DNA from: Takashimella koratensis
Taxonomy: Eukaryota; Basidiomycota; Tremellomycetes; Trichosporonales; Tetragoniomycetaceae
Assembly: GCA_003116875.1 (NCBI GenBank)
Contig: BCKT01000020.1
Location: 1 to 64,000 of the forward strand
Direction: 5' to 3'
Length of the DNA: 64,000 nt
The translations under genes and the position numbers were made by a program. This document shows positions 12,374 through 24,655 of the stretch, in pieces. Each line of letters starts with the position of its first letter. Position 1 is the first letter of the stretch. The notes beneath the pieces are model-generated. The model was not told the origin of the DNA. It did no database searches and saw nothing but the letters and a program-made list of their open reading frames with translations.

Positions 12374-15300
12374 TTACATCGGGTTCTGGAACAGCGGATC
12401 GGGGTGAGACATCCGCCTCGCGCCGTCTATTCCGATCAAGCCGGGAAGAACGACCGGATGAACCCTTTCTGCAAGGTTGGCGTAATACACTGTCCGCATG
12501 ACCTGTGCAGCCGACTCGCTATCCTCAGCGTTCTCGGATCCTACCGACCTTTCGCGCGATACCGCGGCGGTTTCGCCTTTCGTTCCTGGAGTCGGAGGCA
12601 CAACCTGGATCGCTGTCGCAGGGCTACGGGCGGGAGACGACAGATCGACCGAGTTGGAGGAAGTGGAGATGGATAATGGAGCCAAGGTGGAACCTGGCGA
12701 TTGGGTGGGCTCAATGTGCACCGCCGCGATGCTGGGTGGCAGCGAGAGAGGGAAGAGCGTACGGAAGCGATCATCGGATGCAGATGGCGTGATGTTGGTT
12801 TGAGTTACAGGTGGTAACGGCGCACCAGACTTGTCCTCCTCCAACGAATCTAATCGCGACTGCCAAATGTTTCGGTTCTCCGCACACGAGTCAGCGTACG
12901 CTTGCAATTCTGCGGACATTTGGTTAGCGCGGGCTACTTCTTACGGGGAGAATGGATGTTACTGATCAATGTCACAACTCACCCGGCAGAGCGTCTGATG
13001 TGGCCTCAAACAGAGGCTGGGTGAAGAGATCGATGAAGCCGACTTGACCCTTGGCCTGCAAACGAGCGTCCGCATAGCCAATGACAGAGACAGGAAGGTT
13101 AAGCTCTTGTTCGAGCGAAGCCTGTTTCGCCCACTCGTCGAGCAAGACAGTCGACCAGTGCTCCGAGACATCAATGGGGCGAGTCTGGACTCACGTCAGC
13201 TTTGCCTGACTTCTGCTTCACCATCAGCTTAACACTCACTGGGTTGCTAATATCCGCACACTTGATGAGGGCCTGACACAACATGATCCTATCCTCCTCA
13301 ATCACCTCCTCTCGCTCAGCCACATTAGGCGCGCGCATCGCCTCGTCAAACTCTTTCAAATCCTGTATCCACGCGAAATGCAGGCTCATATCCGTCGCCA
13401 AGATGGACGAATATAGGACCTGTCGGAAATTGCGAGAATCGATCGCGGCTCGAGCGGCTCGGCCCGGTCCACGCAGGTCATCGGATGAGAACGAGGTGGA
13501 ACCGAGGAGGAAGCCGAAACCGTGTTTGCGGAGGAGCTGGACGACCAGCATGCAGTGCATGTTCTCCAGCACAGACTTGTCCTCGTAGACTTGAGACAGA
13601 GGCGTCTTGGCGTTTTTCTGAAAATGACAACGGTTAGATCAAATCGAAAGATCAGGCCACCAAGAGACACTCACCATGAAGGCGTTGCTGAGACCCGGGT
13701 GACCGACATCGTGACCCATTGCAGCGATCAAGACGCCGAGGACATCCTGGGGCCGCAAAATCTCTCGGGCGCGCTTCGTGCCCATCCCCAGCGGCGGTCG
13801 CTCAGCATTTGTCGGGCGCTTCCATGCAGGCGCCCCATGCTGGCGGTCGATCAAGAACGACAAGTGCGGGACGAGACCGATCGACACGAGGAAGCTGTAA
13901 GTCGCTTGAAGCACGTCGATGGCGTGCACGTAGTTGTGGTATGGGTTGGGCGCGTGGTAGATTGCTCGGATAGCGAAGAGGAGGCGGTTCATTTGTTCTA
14001 AACAACAAGGTCAGCGTTGGGTGGAATGCGAGTGACGGCGAAAGCAACTTACCCAATTGGATCTCGAGCTCAGCGACACCTTCAATGTTGAGAACAGCTT
14101 CGAAGATCAAGCACGCGCAGCGGAAGAGGTCTGCCTCATTCAACTGGTGTGGCTTGAAGTCCCACGTCGCCATCCTCTCCAACAAGTCGCGTCGGTACTC
14201 TGCAGACACGGGAGCCACCAAACTGCAATCCCATTAGCTCTTTCCAACCCACATAGACCCCATCTCGCAAGGCACTTACGAATCGTAGGCTCCTGCCATC
14301 TGCACGTCGATCGTCGACATTGTTTCACGGTACATGAGACCTAACAACTCGGCAAACATTGCCTTACCCTTGCCCTCGGTGGCCGCCTGCTCCTCGTCAC
14401 CCGCAACCAAACGGTTGCGGGGTTTCTTAGGCGTCGCCGGGAACTCGAACCCAGCAGTGGTGTTGTTGTTACCCATGACAGGTGCGACGGGCGTGGACTC
14501 GAATCGACGAGCAGCGCGCTTGAGTGCGAGTGCGAGCCCGCCAGTGTCGATACTGCGTCGCCGGGGGCTCTGAGTTGGGTCGAATGCCGTGGCCGCTGCG
14601 GCGATCGCGTCGCGGTCGGCGTCGGGAGGAGACGGCATATCTGTACGCGGGTGTTGCGTGGACATGGGAGTAACGATCGAAGTCGACGAAGCGGTGGACA
14701 AGGCTGGCTCAATCTTTGTCTCCTTTGACTCGGAGTGTCGAGGGGTCGCGCTCAGGTTGATACGCATGCCAGGTGATATGCTTCGACCACCAATCTGGCC
14801 AGACATGGCGCGTTTGTGCCCACTCACCGCCACGGCGGCGCTGAGGACCTTCTCACCTTCGTGTTCGGCACCTCGCGAGAGCGCCGTTGGGGTGAGTATG
14901 ACTTTGGGGTCGACGGCGTCACCGAAGGGGCCTGAGAACATGAGCGGCGATGCCGGTGACGGGGAGATGTTTGCGAGCCCGACAACCGAGCTGATACGCC
15001 CTTGCCTGGCTGCGGCGACCATTCGGTGGAGGAGGCGAGCAGTGTCGAGGTCGTACGGCGGCTTAAGGACACCGGCCGCACCTGCGCCGACGCACGCACT
15101 GATAGCCGAGGCCGAGAGGGCGGGGTTGGCTGAGTAAGCGAGAACGACGGGAAGGTCGGAAGTCGAGTCTTCTGATAGTGGCGCGCTACGATCACGCATA
15201 ACCACAACGGATCGGATCGACTCGACGGCAGCAGGAAGCCACTCGTCCTCGACACGTCGGGCTCGGTCCAACAGATCTTGTTGGAAGCACACGGCGGTGG

Positions 15301-16617
15301 GTGTAGTCCCCTGGGCAAGGAGAAGTGAGAGCGATGGCAAAGTGGGCGAGTCACCGAGGGGGACGAGGACGACAGACTGGGCGGATGACGGGGAGATGAC
15401 AGGACGGGGTGTGGCGAAAGTAGGGTAAGTCGGTGACTCGGCTTTACCAGACAGGATAGTCGGGAGATGCGATGCGTGACGAATAACAGTGACTAAGGAT
15501 GGTAAGGATGGTGTTAGCGTGGGTGCAAGAGGAACAAAGGCTGGCTTCGATGCTTGAGACGCGGGTTTGAAAAAGTGTGAAAGGGAGTGGACGTGGTTGA
15601 TTCAAAGGGTTGGAAGGGAGACCACATTGTCCAGGCCCAGACGGGCACACATCCCCCTGATTCCTCCGAATCAGGTCTCTAGTGTGATCTACACAGCCGC
15701 CTCTTGCGACTTTCTTCCCCCCTGGATGGATGATGACTGATGGGGCTGACACCAGTGGTGCAGGAACGGTGGCAGCCTCCGTTCCTGTATCCTAGTTTGT
15801 CTTGCCCCGACGTCGGATCACCGCGCAGTGGACACAACATGAAACTGAAAACGTCGCACTCACCTTCTAGACCGTTGGCTCGCAACACACCGACGACCTC
15901 GTCGCCTTCCCACCCAGGTCGACTCTTGGAGCCATTCGCACCACTCATTCCGCCACCCAGCGCAACACTCGCTCTGCCACCAATGTTGCTGACGAGGGAC
16001 GAACCGGGAACGGCTGCGGTCTGTGGGCGGCGGCGGGGGCTCCTTGAAGCGGACAAGGGCTTCTTTGCTCCAAACGCAGGGACAGCAGCTTGAGTTGGGG
16101 TGGACTGGTCGTCAGACACCTCAAGGACTGGCGAAGGCACAGTGGTCGAGCGAAGGTGGCCGAAAGCCGGTTCTGCGATTGTCTGGGTACCGGCACCCAT
16201 CCCCGGCGCTAGACTCAAACGACGGCTCTGCGCCGCGAGGTCAACCAGCATATCATCTCGACTTCCTGATGGGACGACGGGGACTGTGCTGCCGGATTGG
16301 CGAGTTGTCAAAGGCGACGGCCTGGCCGACTTGGAAGCCGAATACTCGAGCTGCGTCGAATGCGCCGAATCTGGCAAGAGAACAAGAACCGACATGGGGA
16401 ACGTTGCGTTCGATGCTGCGTTGGATGATGATTGAGACATTGTGTCTGAGAAGAAATCTTCGTCGTCAAAGAGATCTTCTTCTTCTTCGTCGGTCGTGTG
16501 AGGCGGCGAAGGCGGAAGTGCAGATAAGGAGCTGAAGGGATTGGTGTAGAGTGACTGAGATCTCGAGCACGAAGCCTGTTTGTATGAAGGTGACGGCGGG
16601 AACATGGTCAGCACCAT
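12374..16617 (-). CDS. Class I 3',5'-cyclic nucleotide phosphodiesterase with a receiver-like N-terminal region
   Basis: Hydrolyses cAMP (and possibly cGMP), ending PKA signalling; resembles fungal high-affinity Pde2 and animal PDE8. The catalytic HD domain (about 12,960-14,220) has every class I signature: HNYVHAIDVLQ (proton donor and metal histidines), MGHDVGHPG (HD metal pair), TDMSLHFAW and LIKCADISNP. It ends in a Ser/Pro-rich tail after ELQAYADSCAENRNIWQSR. Upstream, separate pieces read as a degenerate response-regulator fold: SVLVLLPDSAHS, later DLPVVLAYSANPALS and GAAGVLKPPYDLDTARLL, the last resembling the receiver lysine region. Long Ser/Pro-rich insertions separate these parts. 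An unusually long intron (about 370 nt, roughly 15,500-15,865) lies in the N-terminal half. Predicted length is about 1,100 residues. Alternative in-frame starts are 16617 and 16605. The enzyme call is firm, the receiver call moderate. Confidence 0.88.
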
Positions 16618-17280
16618 GATCGAATCCGAGCTGGATCAGGCCAAGCGAGCGGGGTATAGGTGGATAGCGGTGATGGTAGTAGAGATGATGATGGATGCGA
16701 TGGAGGTGATGGAGAGATGGGTTGAGATGGATGGTGCAGACGCAGATGACAAGCCGTATCCACTGTGCAGTGGGCGCCAGCCCCAGTGCCCTCCTGCTGT
16801 GGTCTGGTCTCCTCCCGCCCCCTCCTGGCTGCCCCTCCTCTCACTCCTTTCATCCGACCCCTCCTTGTCGATGGAAGGACCACCACTGAACGCCGCGCTC
16901 TGCCTACCTTTGCGTGATTGAAGGGATGGAAGAGAGGACTTACTGGAACGGGAGATCGCCCGGCTTTGGTCTGTCTGGTTTGGTCTCTGTGCTCCGGATG
17001 GATCTTTACCTCTGAATGGGAGTTTGAGCCGGTAATGCCATTGAATGGCTGCGGGGGTTCACTGCTGGTATAGCTTGGAGGGTATCTCACGAGGTAGGAA
17101 GGGGGGACGACGAGGAGGGGAGGGGGGTCGGGTTTACAGCCTCCGTCGTCACTAGGTCTAGGACTGCCGGGCGCAAAATGCGAGGGTCGAGAATCGAGGT
17201 CGGGTGCGTTTACGGGATGGGCGCGAACGCCTGCGACAAATGGGATAAGGATAAAGTCGAAGAGAGACGTAAATTACACC

Positions 17281-17360
17281 AAAAGGCGGGGGAGGGGAAG
17301 GAGGAGAGATCGAGGAAGGGAGGAGAGGAAAGAGAGGGTGGGGGGGTGGAGAAATCGGAC
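17281..17360. repeat. Polypurine/polypyrimidine tract
   Basis: The plus strand is almost all G and A for about 80 bases, interrupted only by a few T and C. Read on the minus strand it is a CT tract located some 700 bases upstream of the phosphodiesterase start. Such tracts are common in fungal promoters; function here is inferred. Confidence 0.5.
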
Positions 17361-17694
17361 AAGAGGATGAATGAGCGGCAGGACGAAAGGGGCGCCGAGG
17401 AAGGAGGAGAGGATGTGCAAATAGAGATTGTCAGTGAGGTTGATGTAATAGAGACTGGACCAGAGAATGTTAGGAGTCGGTAGATGAATCAATAGGTCAT
17501 GTCGATGGATGGGCGAGGATGGAAGGGGTGGGAGGGTGAGGTGGAGACAAGACGAGACGAGACGAGACCGAATGGACAAGCAAGATAGTCCAGGGTCAAG
17601 GCTAGGTCCAGGTGGGATGTTCGTGAATAGGATGAGATGGGATGTGCAGGGGCAAGCAGGCGGGCGGGGCAAGGGAGCAAGAGGGAGAGCGGGG

Positions 17695-17724
17695 TCTTGG
17701 TCTTGGTCTTGGTCTTGGTCTTGG
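17695..17724. repeat. Hexanucleotide tandem repeat (TCTTGG)5
   Basis: Five perfect tandem copies of TCTTGG lie directly in the sequence, followed by a degenerate sixth copy. A pentamer-like ACGAG repeat also occurs near 17,545-17,570. No gene overlaps it. Confidence 0.9.
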
Positions 17725-18635
17725 AAATTGGAGCCAACTCACGTTGTTGGGTACGAGTCGAGTTGAATGGGATTCAATTGGTGACAGTACCAGAGAAGTA
17801 ACCTGTCGACGGGATTGTCTCTCCACCGAATTCTGTCTCTCGTCCTAGAGTGGTTGCAGCTGGCAGTTGTCTTGGTCTGCGAGTCGACTGAATTGGGTCT
17901 GACCAGGGTGGGCGGTGACCGAACGGGCAATGAATGGGGTGGGGTGGGGTGGGTCGGGTTGGGCTTGTGCCGTGCCGTGCCGGTTTGCTGGGTCGGGTCT
18001 CGTGCAGGGGAGATCTGGTCGAGTCGGGTGCAGGGGGTAGAGTGGGATTGTTGTGGGTTGATGGGTGGTGGGCGGTGGGTGTTGTGGAGAATGGCGATGG
18101 GATCAAGTGAATGGGGTGTATGTCTAATTGAGCCGGGTGATTGCGCTCCAATTCAGGATGATCGTGGATGGTGGATGGGTGGTTGATTTAATTCCCTGCT
18201 TTGGGCCCGATTCAATGCAAGTCTCGATGCTGGATCCAATGCCAATGTCAATGTTGCGGTCACTGTCGAGGTTGTCGCCGTCGCCGTCTTGATGAAATGA
18301 CCTTGCGCAATGATGGGGAGGGAAAGCAGGATGATGGAGTCGGCGGAGAACAGAGGCACGCGAGATACAGTCTAGGTCTAGTCTAGGTTGAAGTGGGAGA
18401 AAAATGTGGAAACGCAAACGCTAGGCACTCAGAGTCACCGTATCTCTCATTGTCTGCTGCATGCATTATGGTCCTGTACCTAGGCGGACCTCGCCGTCAT
18501 ACCGCCTAGTGCACGGCTCCACTGTCGGGGTTGGATGAGCAGAATCCGTGCGCTGGAAGCAGACATGGACGGGTGTGGTGTGTGGTGTATCCCGCGGCAG
18601 CAGATGGCTGTCGAGGGATGGATCGCAGCATGCGC

Positions 18636-18672
18636 GAGGCGGAGGGCGGAGGGCGGAGGGCGGAGGGCGGGG
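18636..18672. repeat. 7-bp G-rich tandem repeat (GGAGGGC-type)
   Basis: Four to five near-perfect copies of a GGAGGGC unit, ending in a run of five G. The strand is G-rich enough to form a quadruplex in principle. It lies in the gene-poor interval about 900 bases before tRNA-Asp. Confidence 0.85.
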
Positions 18673-19557
18673 GCGCCGAGGCAGGTGCGAGCAAACCCGG
18701 ACAAGCGGAGCTTAAGGGAGGGACTAAGGGTGGAGACTATAGACCCGCCCTGGGAACGGGCGCTAGCAGAGCACCCGAGGCGAGTTTCGACGCGCACCGT
18801 CGGCAGAGATCGACGCGCTGATCTTCCATTTAGATCCGCATTGGGCCACTCTGTCCCACAATCCCAGTCTCCACCATGAGACAGAGTTTAATCCATGGAT
18901 CCACAGGGACCCAGCTGCCCAGCTCGGCACACTGGTGACTGCCTGTTTTCTGCTCTAGGCGAAGAAAAGGAAGCCCAAAAGCTTCTCTCCCCCGCCCTGG
19001 GCGTTGTCGACTGGCGTTGAGCCGAACTGGGCCTGACGATTGAGGATTGACGTGCAGATCAGGTCAGGTTGGGCAGGTAGGGGTAGGTTGATACTAGTCT
19101 CGCATAAGGATTGAATTGCACGCATCGAGTAACCGATGACCCAGCAAGGGCGGCGAGCCTTCAAGCATTTCGGATAAGCCGATGCATAAGACGAGAAGAG
19201 AGTGAAGGTGGACAAGGCAAATCCCACCCAAAGAGGAATAAGAACAAGGAGGCAACGAAAACCGAAAGTTAATGGCGAGCCATTCCTCCCTTGACAAAGC
19301 ACGGCCAACTTGCCGGAAGGGGGAAAGAATGGACAAAAGAACAACCACATCAGGATGTCGTTTTGTCCTGTTCACGGGGGGGGGAGGGACATTGACAAGT
19401 ATGACCTGAAGTGGGTTCAGGGATGATATGCAGTGGGAACAAGCGTTGCAGGCGGCTTGTGACAAAGGCTCGCATGCTAAGAGCACGAGCGGCATTATTT
19501 TGGGGGGACCAAAAAAGCTCGGGGTCATAAGTGTTTGTGAGATACTTTTCTGTACAA

Positions 19558-19629
19558 TCCCTGATCGTATAACGGTTAGTATGCAGCCTTGTCACGGCTG
19601 AGATCGGAGTTCGACTCTCCGTTAGGGAG
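19558..19629 (+). tRNA. tRNA-Asp (anticodon GTC)
   Basis: A 72-nt intronless tRNA. The acceptor stem pairs TCCCTGA with TTAGGGA, with two wobble/weak pairs near the base, and the discriminator is G. The D arm holds the GTATAACGGTTAGTAT box A-like segment, the anticodon stem is CAGCC/GGCTG around the loop TTGTCAC with anticodon GTC, and the T arm has GGAGTTCGACTCTCC (box B GTTCGA). The length, A/B boxes and anticodon all fit eukaryotic tRNA-Asp. A short T-rich run follows (cctttttgc at about 19,635-19,643) and could act as the polymerase III terminator. Confidence 0.93.
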
Positions 19630-20883
19630 CTTATCCTTTTTGCTTCACCACACGCCCCTTCCTCAACTGGGTTGTCTGATTCTTTTTTTTTGTTGGCATA
19701 CACTGTGCTCGGACTGCGTTTGCCATCGTGAACAAGTCAAGGTCCCTTATACATCCCTCTGAGCTGACTTGTTGGTTGTCGGAAACGTTGGCTCAAAGCC
19801 TTTGGAACCCCGCGTGCAGTATTTGAAGGTATGCCTCGGCAAGGCGATAAAACTGGAAAAAGAGCGGCGACGATCAACCATGAAAAGAACATTACGCTCT
19901 TCACGAGCAGCTACCGTTCTCTCTGATTATCTCATCTCAATTACGAACTACGAACCTCGATGATTACACTTGCGGGTCCAGTAGTCAGGGCGACTGCGAG
20001 ATCTCTCTACAGCTCGTGCAGCTTGCCGGCCTGGTTAATAAATACGAGACGACAACGCCGACGACGACACCGGCGCAACCGTCGCAGAAACCGTTGTCGG
20101 GATGATCAGGGGGGATTGGATGGGCGCGAACGGTTCCCATGGATATCAAGGTGAGTCTCGCCATAGTTTGAGCAGACTGCTGACTGGCAGAAGCTGCTCG
20201 CTTTTCCCCGCTCCTTTCCCAGACCCTTTTCATGGTTCTCCCTTCCCCCATATCTTTCCCTTTCCCCTGTCCCGTGGACTCTGTGTGACCACCCACCCGC
20301 GTTCTCTGAGTAAAGCTCATGGACAATGGACGATATATACCCCCCGTTTCGCAAGTTAGTTGATACACGTTCATTTCTCGTTTCGTATGCAAGATTTGGT
20401 TGCGAGTGATGAGCAGAAGGAGGATCGGCAGGATCGGTCATCCCTTGCGGCTATCTAGGCCGGTGCCAGTTCTCCTGCAGCTGAAAGAGGACACTGTTCT
20501 GATCTGGTTCCTTGCATCATGATCCGTCTACCTCGATGGTGCACAGAGCTGTCACCTTGCCTCGCTTCTCAGTTCTTATCTGCATTGACAAGCATACCGA
20601 AGTGGTCTCTTGAATGCATGGTATCATTTGACTCAGCGTGCCACCCGGTAGTTGTTGCCGGTCTGCGGCTCGGGCCAGCGGTGACCCGCTTCTGTTCCTG
20701 GGGAGTGTTCATGGGGAAAAAAAAAGTCCGGCAGACGACCGACTCGTTTCCGTCGCGAAAGTTAATTTGGTTTCCCGTCATCCACATTCAACCAATACCT
20801 CTTCTGTCTACTCATCCTCACAGCTTCTTAGCTCACCTCGGTTAGGCAGCGTCCAAGACATCGGTGCTAGTGTTCGAGTCAGG
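19630..20883. other. Intergenic region between tRNA-Asp and the biotin gene
   Basis: About 1.25 kb with no supportable gene. It starts with the T-rich tRNA terminator and a second T run at 19,682-19,690. The part near 20,040-20,100 is a CGAC-rich simple sequence that makes opposite-strand open frames. The last few hundred bases before 20884 presumably hold the promoter of the biotin gene. Confidence 0.4.
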
Positions 20884-23800
20884 ATGCCTCTGCTCTTTCC
20901 GTCTCTCCGCATCAACCAGGTCTTTGGAGGTGAGCTAGTCCTTTGTACCCATGAATCTCCAGTTTCCGATAACTATGCTATCGACTGTTGTTGCGAGCTT
21001 GTGCTGACTCTCACCCCTGCTCAGCCAACACTGATGTAAGCGTCTTCTACATAACAGAGGCCGAGGATGGACCTCGCCGAGTGGGCAACAACCGAGCGGT
21101 CGTTTCCCTGCTTTGTCGCTTCATAAACAAGCAGAGTGCTGACTAAACCGCTTACGGTTTGGTGTCCATAGGTTGGAAAGACACTACTCACGACCGCTCT
21201 GGTCCGTGCAAGTGCGGCGAGGCACGCTCAGGCTTCTCGGGCTACTGGAGGATCTGGCTCTTCAAACCCGGCGAAACGAGTCTTCTATCTGAAACCCGTG
21301 AGCACGGGACCCGACTCGGAATCGGACGTCGCGTGAGTGCTACCACCTACCCTCCTGTCCCTTTACCTCAAATCAAGACAGAGACAGCTGGGAAAAGGTC
21401 ATATCGCTGATACCTATCCTACAGGTTCGTTGAGCGCAATTCGAGACCGTACGCCAGCTTGATATCGACACATAACCTTTACCAATATCGAGAACCGATG
21501 AGCCCACACTTGGCAGCGCAGCTTGCGCCGGATCTGGTGAGCCTGGATCTCCTTTGTCCCGTCAAGCCCCAAGGATGTTTGCGTGTCTGATACAATGTGA
21601 TAAGCCGTTCCCCAAAACAAACGAGGTACTGGTCCAGGGCGTCGCGGACTATGCGACCGCGTGTGCCCAGGGCCTCAAGGGCGCAGATGGTAGCTTGTTT
21701 GTCGAGACAGCAGGAGGTAAGCTAGTGCTGTGTAGGAGGCTCTTCAGCAACTCAATACCCAACTGATCTCTTCCAGGTGTCCACTCTCCATCTCTACACG
21801 TGCCCTTTACCCAATCAACCTCTCTTCGCCCTCTGCTCCTCCCCGCCATCCTCGTTGCATCCCCTCACCTCGGGGGCATCTCCACCACCGTCTCTGCATA
21901 CGAATCCCTCCTTATGCGTGGGTACGACGTGACCACCGTCCTATGCCTTCACGACGCATACTACCGCAACGACTCGTTCTTGGCCGATTACTTCACGCAG
22001 CGCGGTATCCGGTTCTACGACCTCCCCACGCCCCCGAAGAAAGAAGGGTCAGTGGAAGAGGATAGCCAGAGGCTAGGGGAGTGGTATACCGCCCTTGAAG
22101 GGGAGAGCGGGGAGGTCATGGATGCGGTAGGGTGGTTGGAGAAGAAACATAGGGAGAGGATAGAGGAGATTCAGAGTATGCCGAAACGGTCACTGGATAG
22201 TTTCTGGTGGCCGTTTACGCAACATGGTCTGGTAAGTAATATCGGGAGGAAAGGAGGGAGGGAGGAACGTTCTTTGATTGTAGCGTGGGCTGACAAGGAC
22301 CAGGTCAACAAGAAGGAAGACGTCATGGTGGTTGACTCGGCTCACGGGGACCACTTTGACGCATACTACGCCAAGAGCGAGAAAGCTTTGTCTACCCCGA
22401 CAGAGAAGCGAGAGTCCTTCCTCAACCCCTACTTTGACGGCTCGGCCAGCTGGTTCACGTGAGTTGGCCTATCTCTTCTTCTCTGCCTCTTGTCACTCCC
22501 TCTCGACCTCTCACATTCTAACACACCGTAGCCAATCCCACGGACACGGCGCGGAGCCACTTACACTCGCCGCTGCACACGCTGCCGGTCGATACGGCCA
22601 CGTCCTCTTCCCCTCCGGCACACACAAGCCCGCGCTCGATCTCGCTGAGAAACTTATCGCGACCGTGGGCGAAGGATGGGCGTCGAGGGTGTTTTACTCG
22701 GATAACGGGAGTACAGCGATGGAGGTGGCGTTGAAGATGGCGCTCAGGGCGAGCGGGAGGAGGTATGGCTGGGACGGGGAGATGGGTGGGGATGTAGGTG
22801 TGATTGGGCTAAGAGGGAGTTATCATGGTGATACGGTGAGTACTAGGATAAGGTAGTGGGTTGGTGTGGTGTTGGCTGAAGAAGAAGAGTGGGAAAGGAG
22901 AAGCAGAGGTCTTGGATTGTGAGGGGAGGAGTGCAGAGGCTTCGAACATGTTTAGCGTCATGGGAAGACTGGCAGCTGCTAACAATGTCGCCAGATCGGC
23001 GCGATGGACGCTACCGAGGCGTCGACGTACAACACAGCCGTCGACTGGTGAGTTTGATCCGTGAGAACCCAATCTTGCTCATTGTCTTCTCGACCTGTCC
23101 CTCTCTCGTTGAATGGTCATCGACTAACACTGAGCAGGTACAAAGGCCGAGGTCATTGGCTCGCACCACCCGTTGTCTCCGTTCAAAACGGGACCCCCTT
23201 TGTCTCCTCGACTCAACCCGACACCTGGCCTTCTATCCCCGACACCACGCCCACCTCTGACGGCGGGTTCACTGCGCCGTTCTCCACCCTTGCAGAGATC
23301 TACGACGTCACCGCGCGTGAAGACTCCCCCCTGGCCAAAGCGTACCGCACGAACATCCGAGCTACACTCAAGCGGCTCACTGCCCAAGGACGGAAGTTTG
23401 GTGCCCTCGTACTTGAACCAGTATGTTTGGGGGCCGGAGGGATCGTGTTCGTGGACCCGCTATTCCAAGCGTGTCTCGTCCAAGTCGTTCGAGCGAGTGA
23501 GGATCTTTTCAGCGGTCGACCCGATGATCGCGCATACGAGTCCGAACTTGAAGCGCAAGCGTCGGATCGAGCGGGTGTGGTACCAACGGACGCCACGGAG
23601 AAGCCCTGGTCGGGCTTGCCAGTGGTCTACGATGAAGTCTTTTCCGGGCTACACCGATTCGGTTACACCTCTGCCGCTACAGTTCTCGGCCAAACTCCGG
23701 ATATCTCAGCATACGCCAAGATCCTAACCGGCGGTCTTCTTCCACTTTCCACTACCCTCGCTTCGTCGTCCATCTTCTCCGCGTTCTTATCCGACCAGAA

Positions 23801-24354
23801 AGTAGACGCGCTCCTCCATGGGCACAGCTATACCGCCAACCCCGTGGGCTGCGCGGTCGCACTCGCGGCGATCGAGATGAGCGAGAAACATAAGGTCCAA
23901 GGAGGGTGGGAAACGGAGCAAGGGATGTGGGAAGGGAAAGGGAGGTGGAGCTTTTGGAGCCCAGAGTTCGTTGATGGTGTAAGTAAAAGTGGGAAAGTGA
24001 GAGGTGCAATGGCGATGGGGACGGTGTTTGCCCTAGAACTAGAGGACGGCGAGGCAGGTGAGTTATGGTTTAATCACCCTGAAGCAAGATAGGGACTGAG
24101 ATGGTGTTGATGATGATCATGTCCTGTGTGAAAACCGGGTTATAGGTTACTCCTCCCACACCGCTCTCAACTTTCTCAACTCTCTACGGGCCAAGACCGT
24201 CGAAGCGATCAACGACCCAACTCACCCTTTCCCGCCGTTCCAGATCCACTCGAGGCCACTGGGTAACGTGTGTTATTTCATGACTAGCCTCTGGACCAAG
24301 CCGGGCGTGATGAGGGCCATGGAGAAGGTGGTTCTGCAGCACCTCGGGGAGTAG
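20884..24354 (+). CDS. BIO3-BIO1 (bioDA): Bifunctional dethiobiotin synthetase / 7,8-diaminopelargonate aminotransferase
   Basis: Fused enzyme for two steps of biotin synthesis: KAPA to DAPA (aminotransferase) and DAPA to dethiobiotin (synthetase). The N-terminal third is the BioD part: MPLLFPSLRINQVFGANTDV, then GKT completing the P-loop after splicing, then FYLKPVSTGP, FVETAGGVHSPS and ILVASPHLGGIS. The C-terminal part is a class III PLP aminotransferase of BioA type: SFWWPFTQH, SHGHGAEPLTLAAAHAAGRY, VFYSDNGSTAMEVALKMAL, GSYHGDT, the PLP aspartate in VVYDEVFSGLHRFG, and the PLP lysine in YAKILTGGLLPLS. About ten introns, several with CTGAC. The order BioD then BioA is the same as in plant BIO3-BIO1 and Aspergillus bioDA. 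It suggests the fungus makes biotin from KAPA onward; no other biotin gene is in the window. The start at 20884 leads straight into the P-loop domain. Confidence 0.92.
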
Positions 24355-24655
24355 GTATGAGGTGAAGAAGGGAGGTGGAGAGTATAGCCTGAGAGGAAAG
24401 GAAGGCGAACAGGAAGGATATGGCAAGCACGTCGAAGAGGGCCAAGGCCTCAGACAAGGTGGTATATCAAATCAGAAGGGAAAGAAACATGAGCGCCATA
24501 GAAACCCATAAGCACCTCGGATACATCTTGATATAGACAAAGGTACATTGCACATCAGACCAATCTTGATGCGACCTGCATAGCATAGTTTCATCTGGAA
24601 TTCGAGATTTCCTTATACGTAGGGGGAAATCTGAACATCTGAGGAACAGTAACTA
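24355..24655. other. Convergent 3' region, biotin gene and VPS16
   Basis: About 300 bases between two stop codons facing each other. Only presumed 3' untranslated sequence is visible; it is AT-richer than its surroundings. Confidence 0.4.

Larger units (their letters stand above)
16618..19557. other. Gene-poor interval upstream of the phosphodiesterase
   Basis: Nearly 3 kb without a supportable protein gene. The part nearest the phosphodiesterase (about 17,270-17,360 and around) is purine-rich on the plus strand, that is CT-rich on the coding strand of that gene, as is common in fungal promoters and long 5' leaders. Further right are short tandem repeats (listed separately) and G-rich GGGTGGGGTGGG-like sequence near 17,937-17,965. 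Open frames here change frame with the repeats and look non-coding. It may contain the phosphodiesterase promoter plus an unannotated non-coding transcript; I see no direct evidence for the latter. Confidence 0.4.

Noticed and set aside
16618..19557. Possible transposon or provirus remnant
   Set aside because: No terminal inverted repeats, target duplications, transposase, integrase or reverse transcriptase motifs were seen.
19985..20154. Short opposite-strand frames at CGAC-rich sequence, including a 51-residue one with a hydrophobic stretch
   Set aside because: Both strands are open because of simple sequence; no splice support, motif or start context to choose one.
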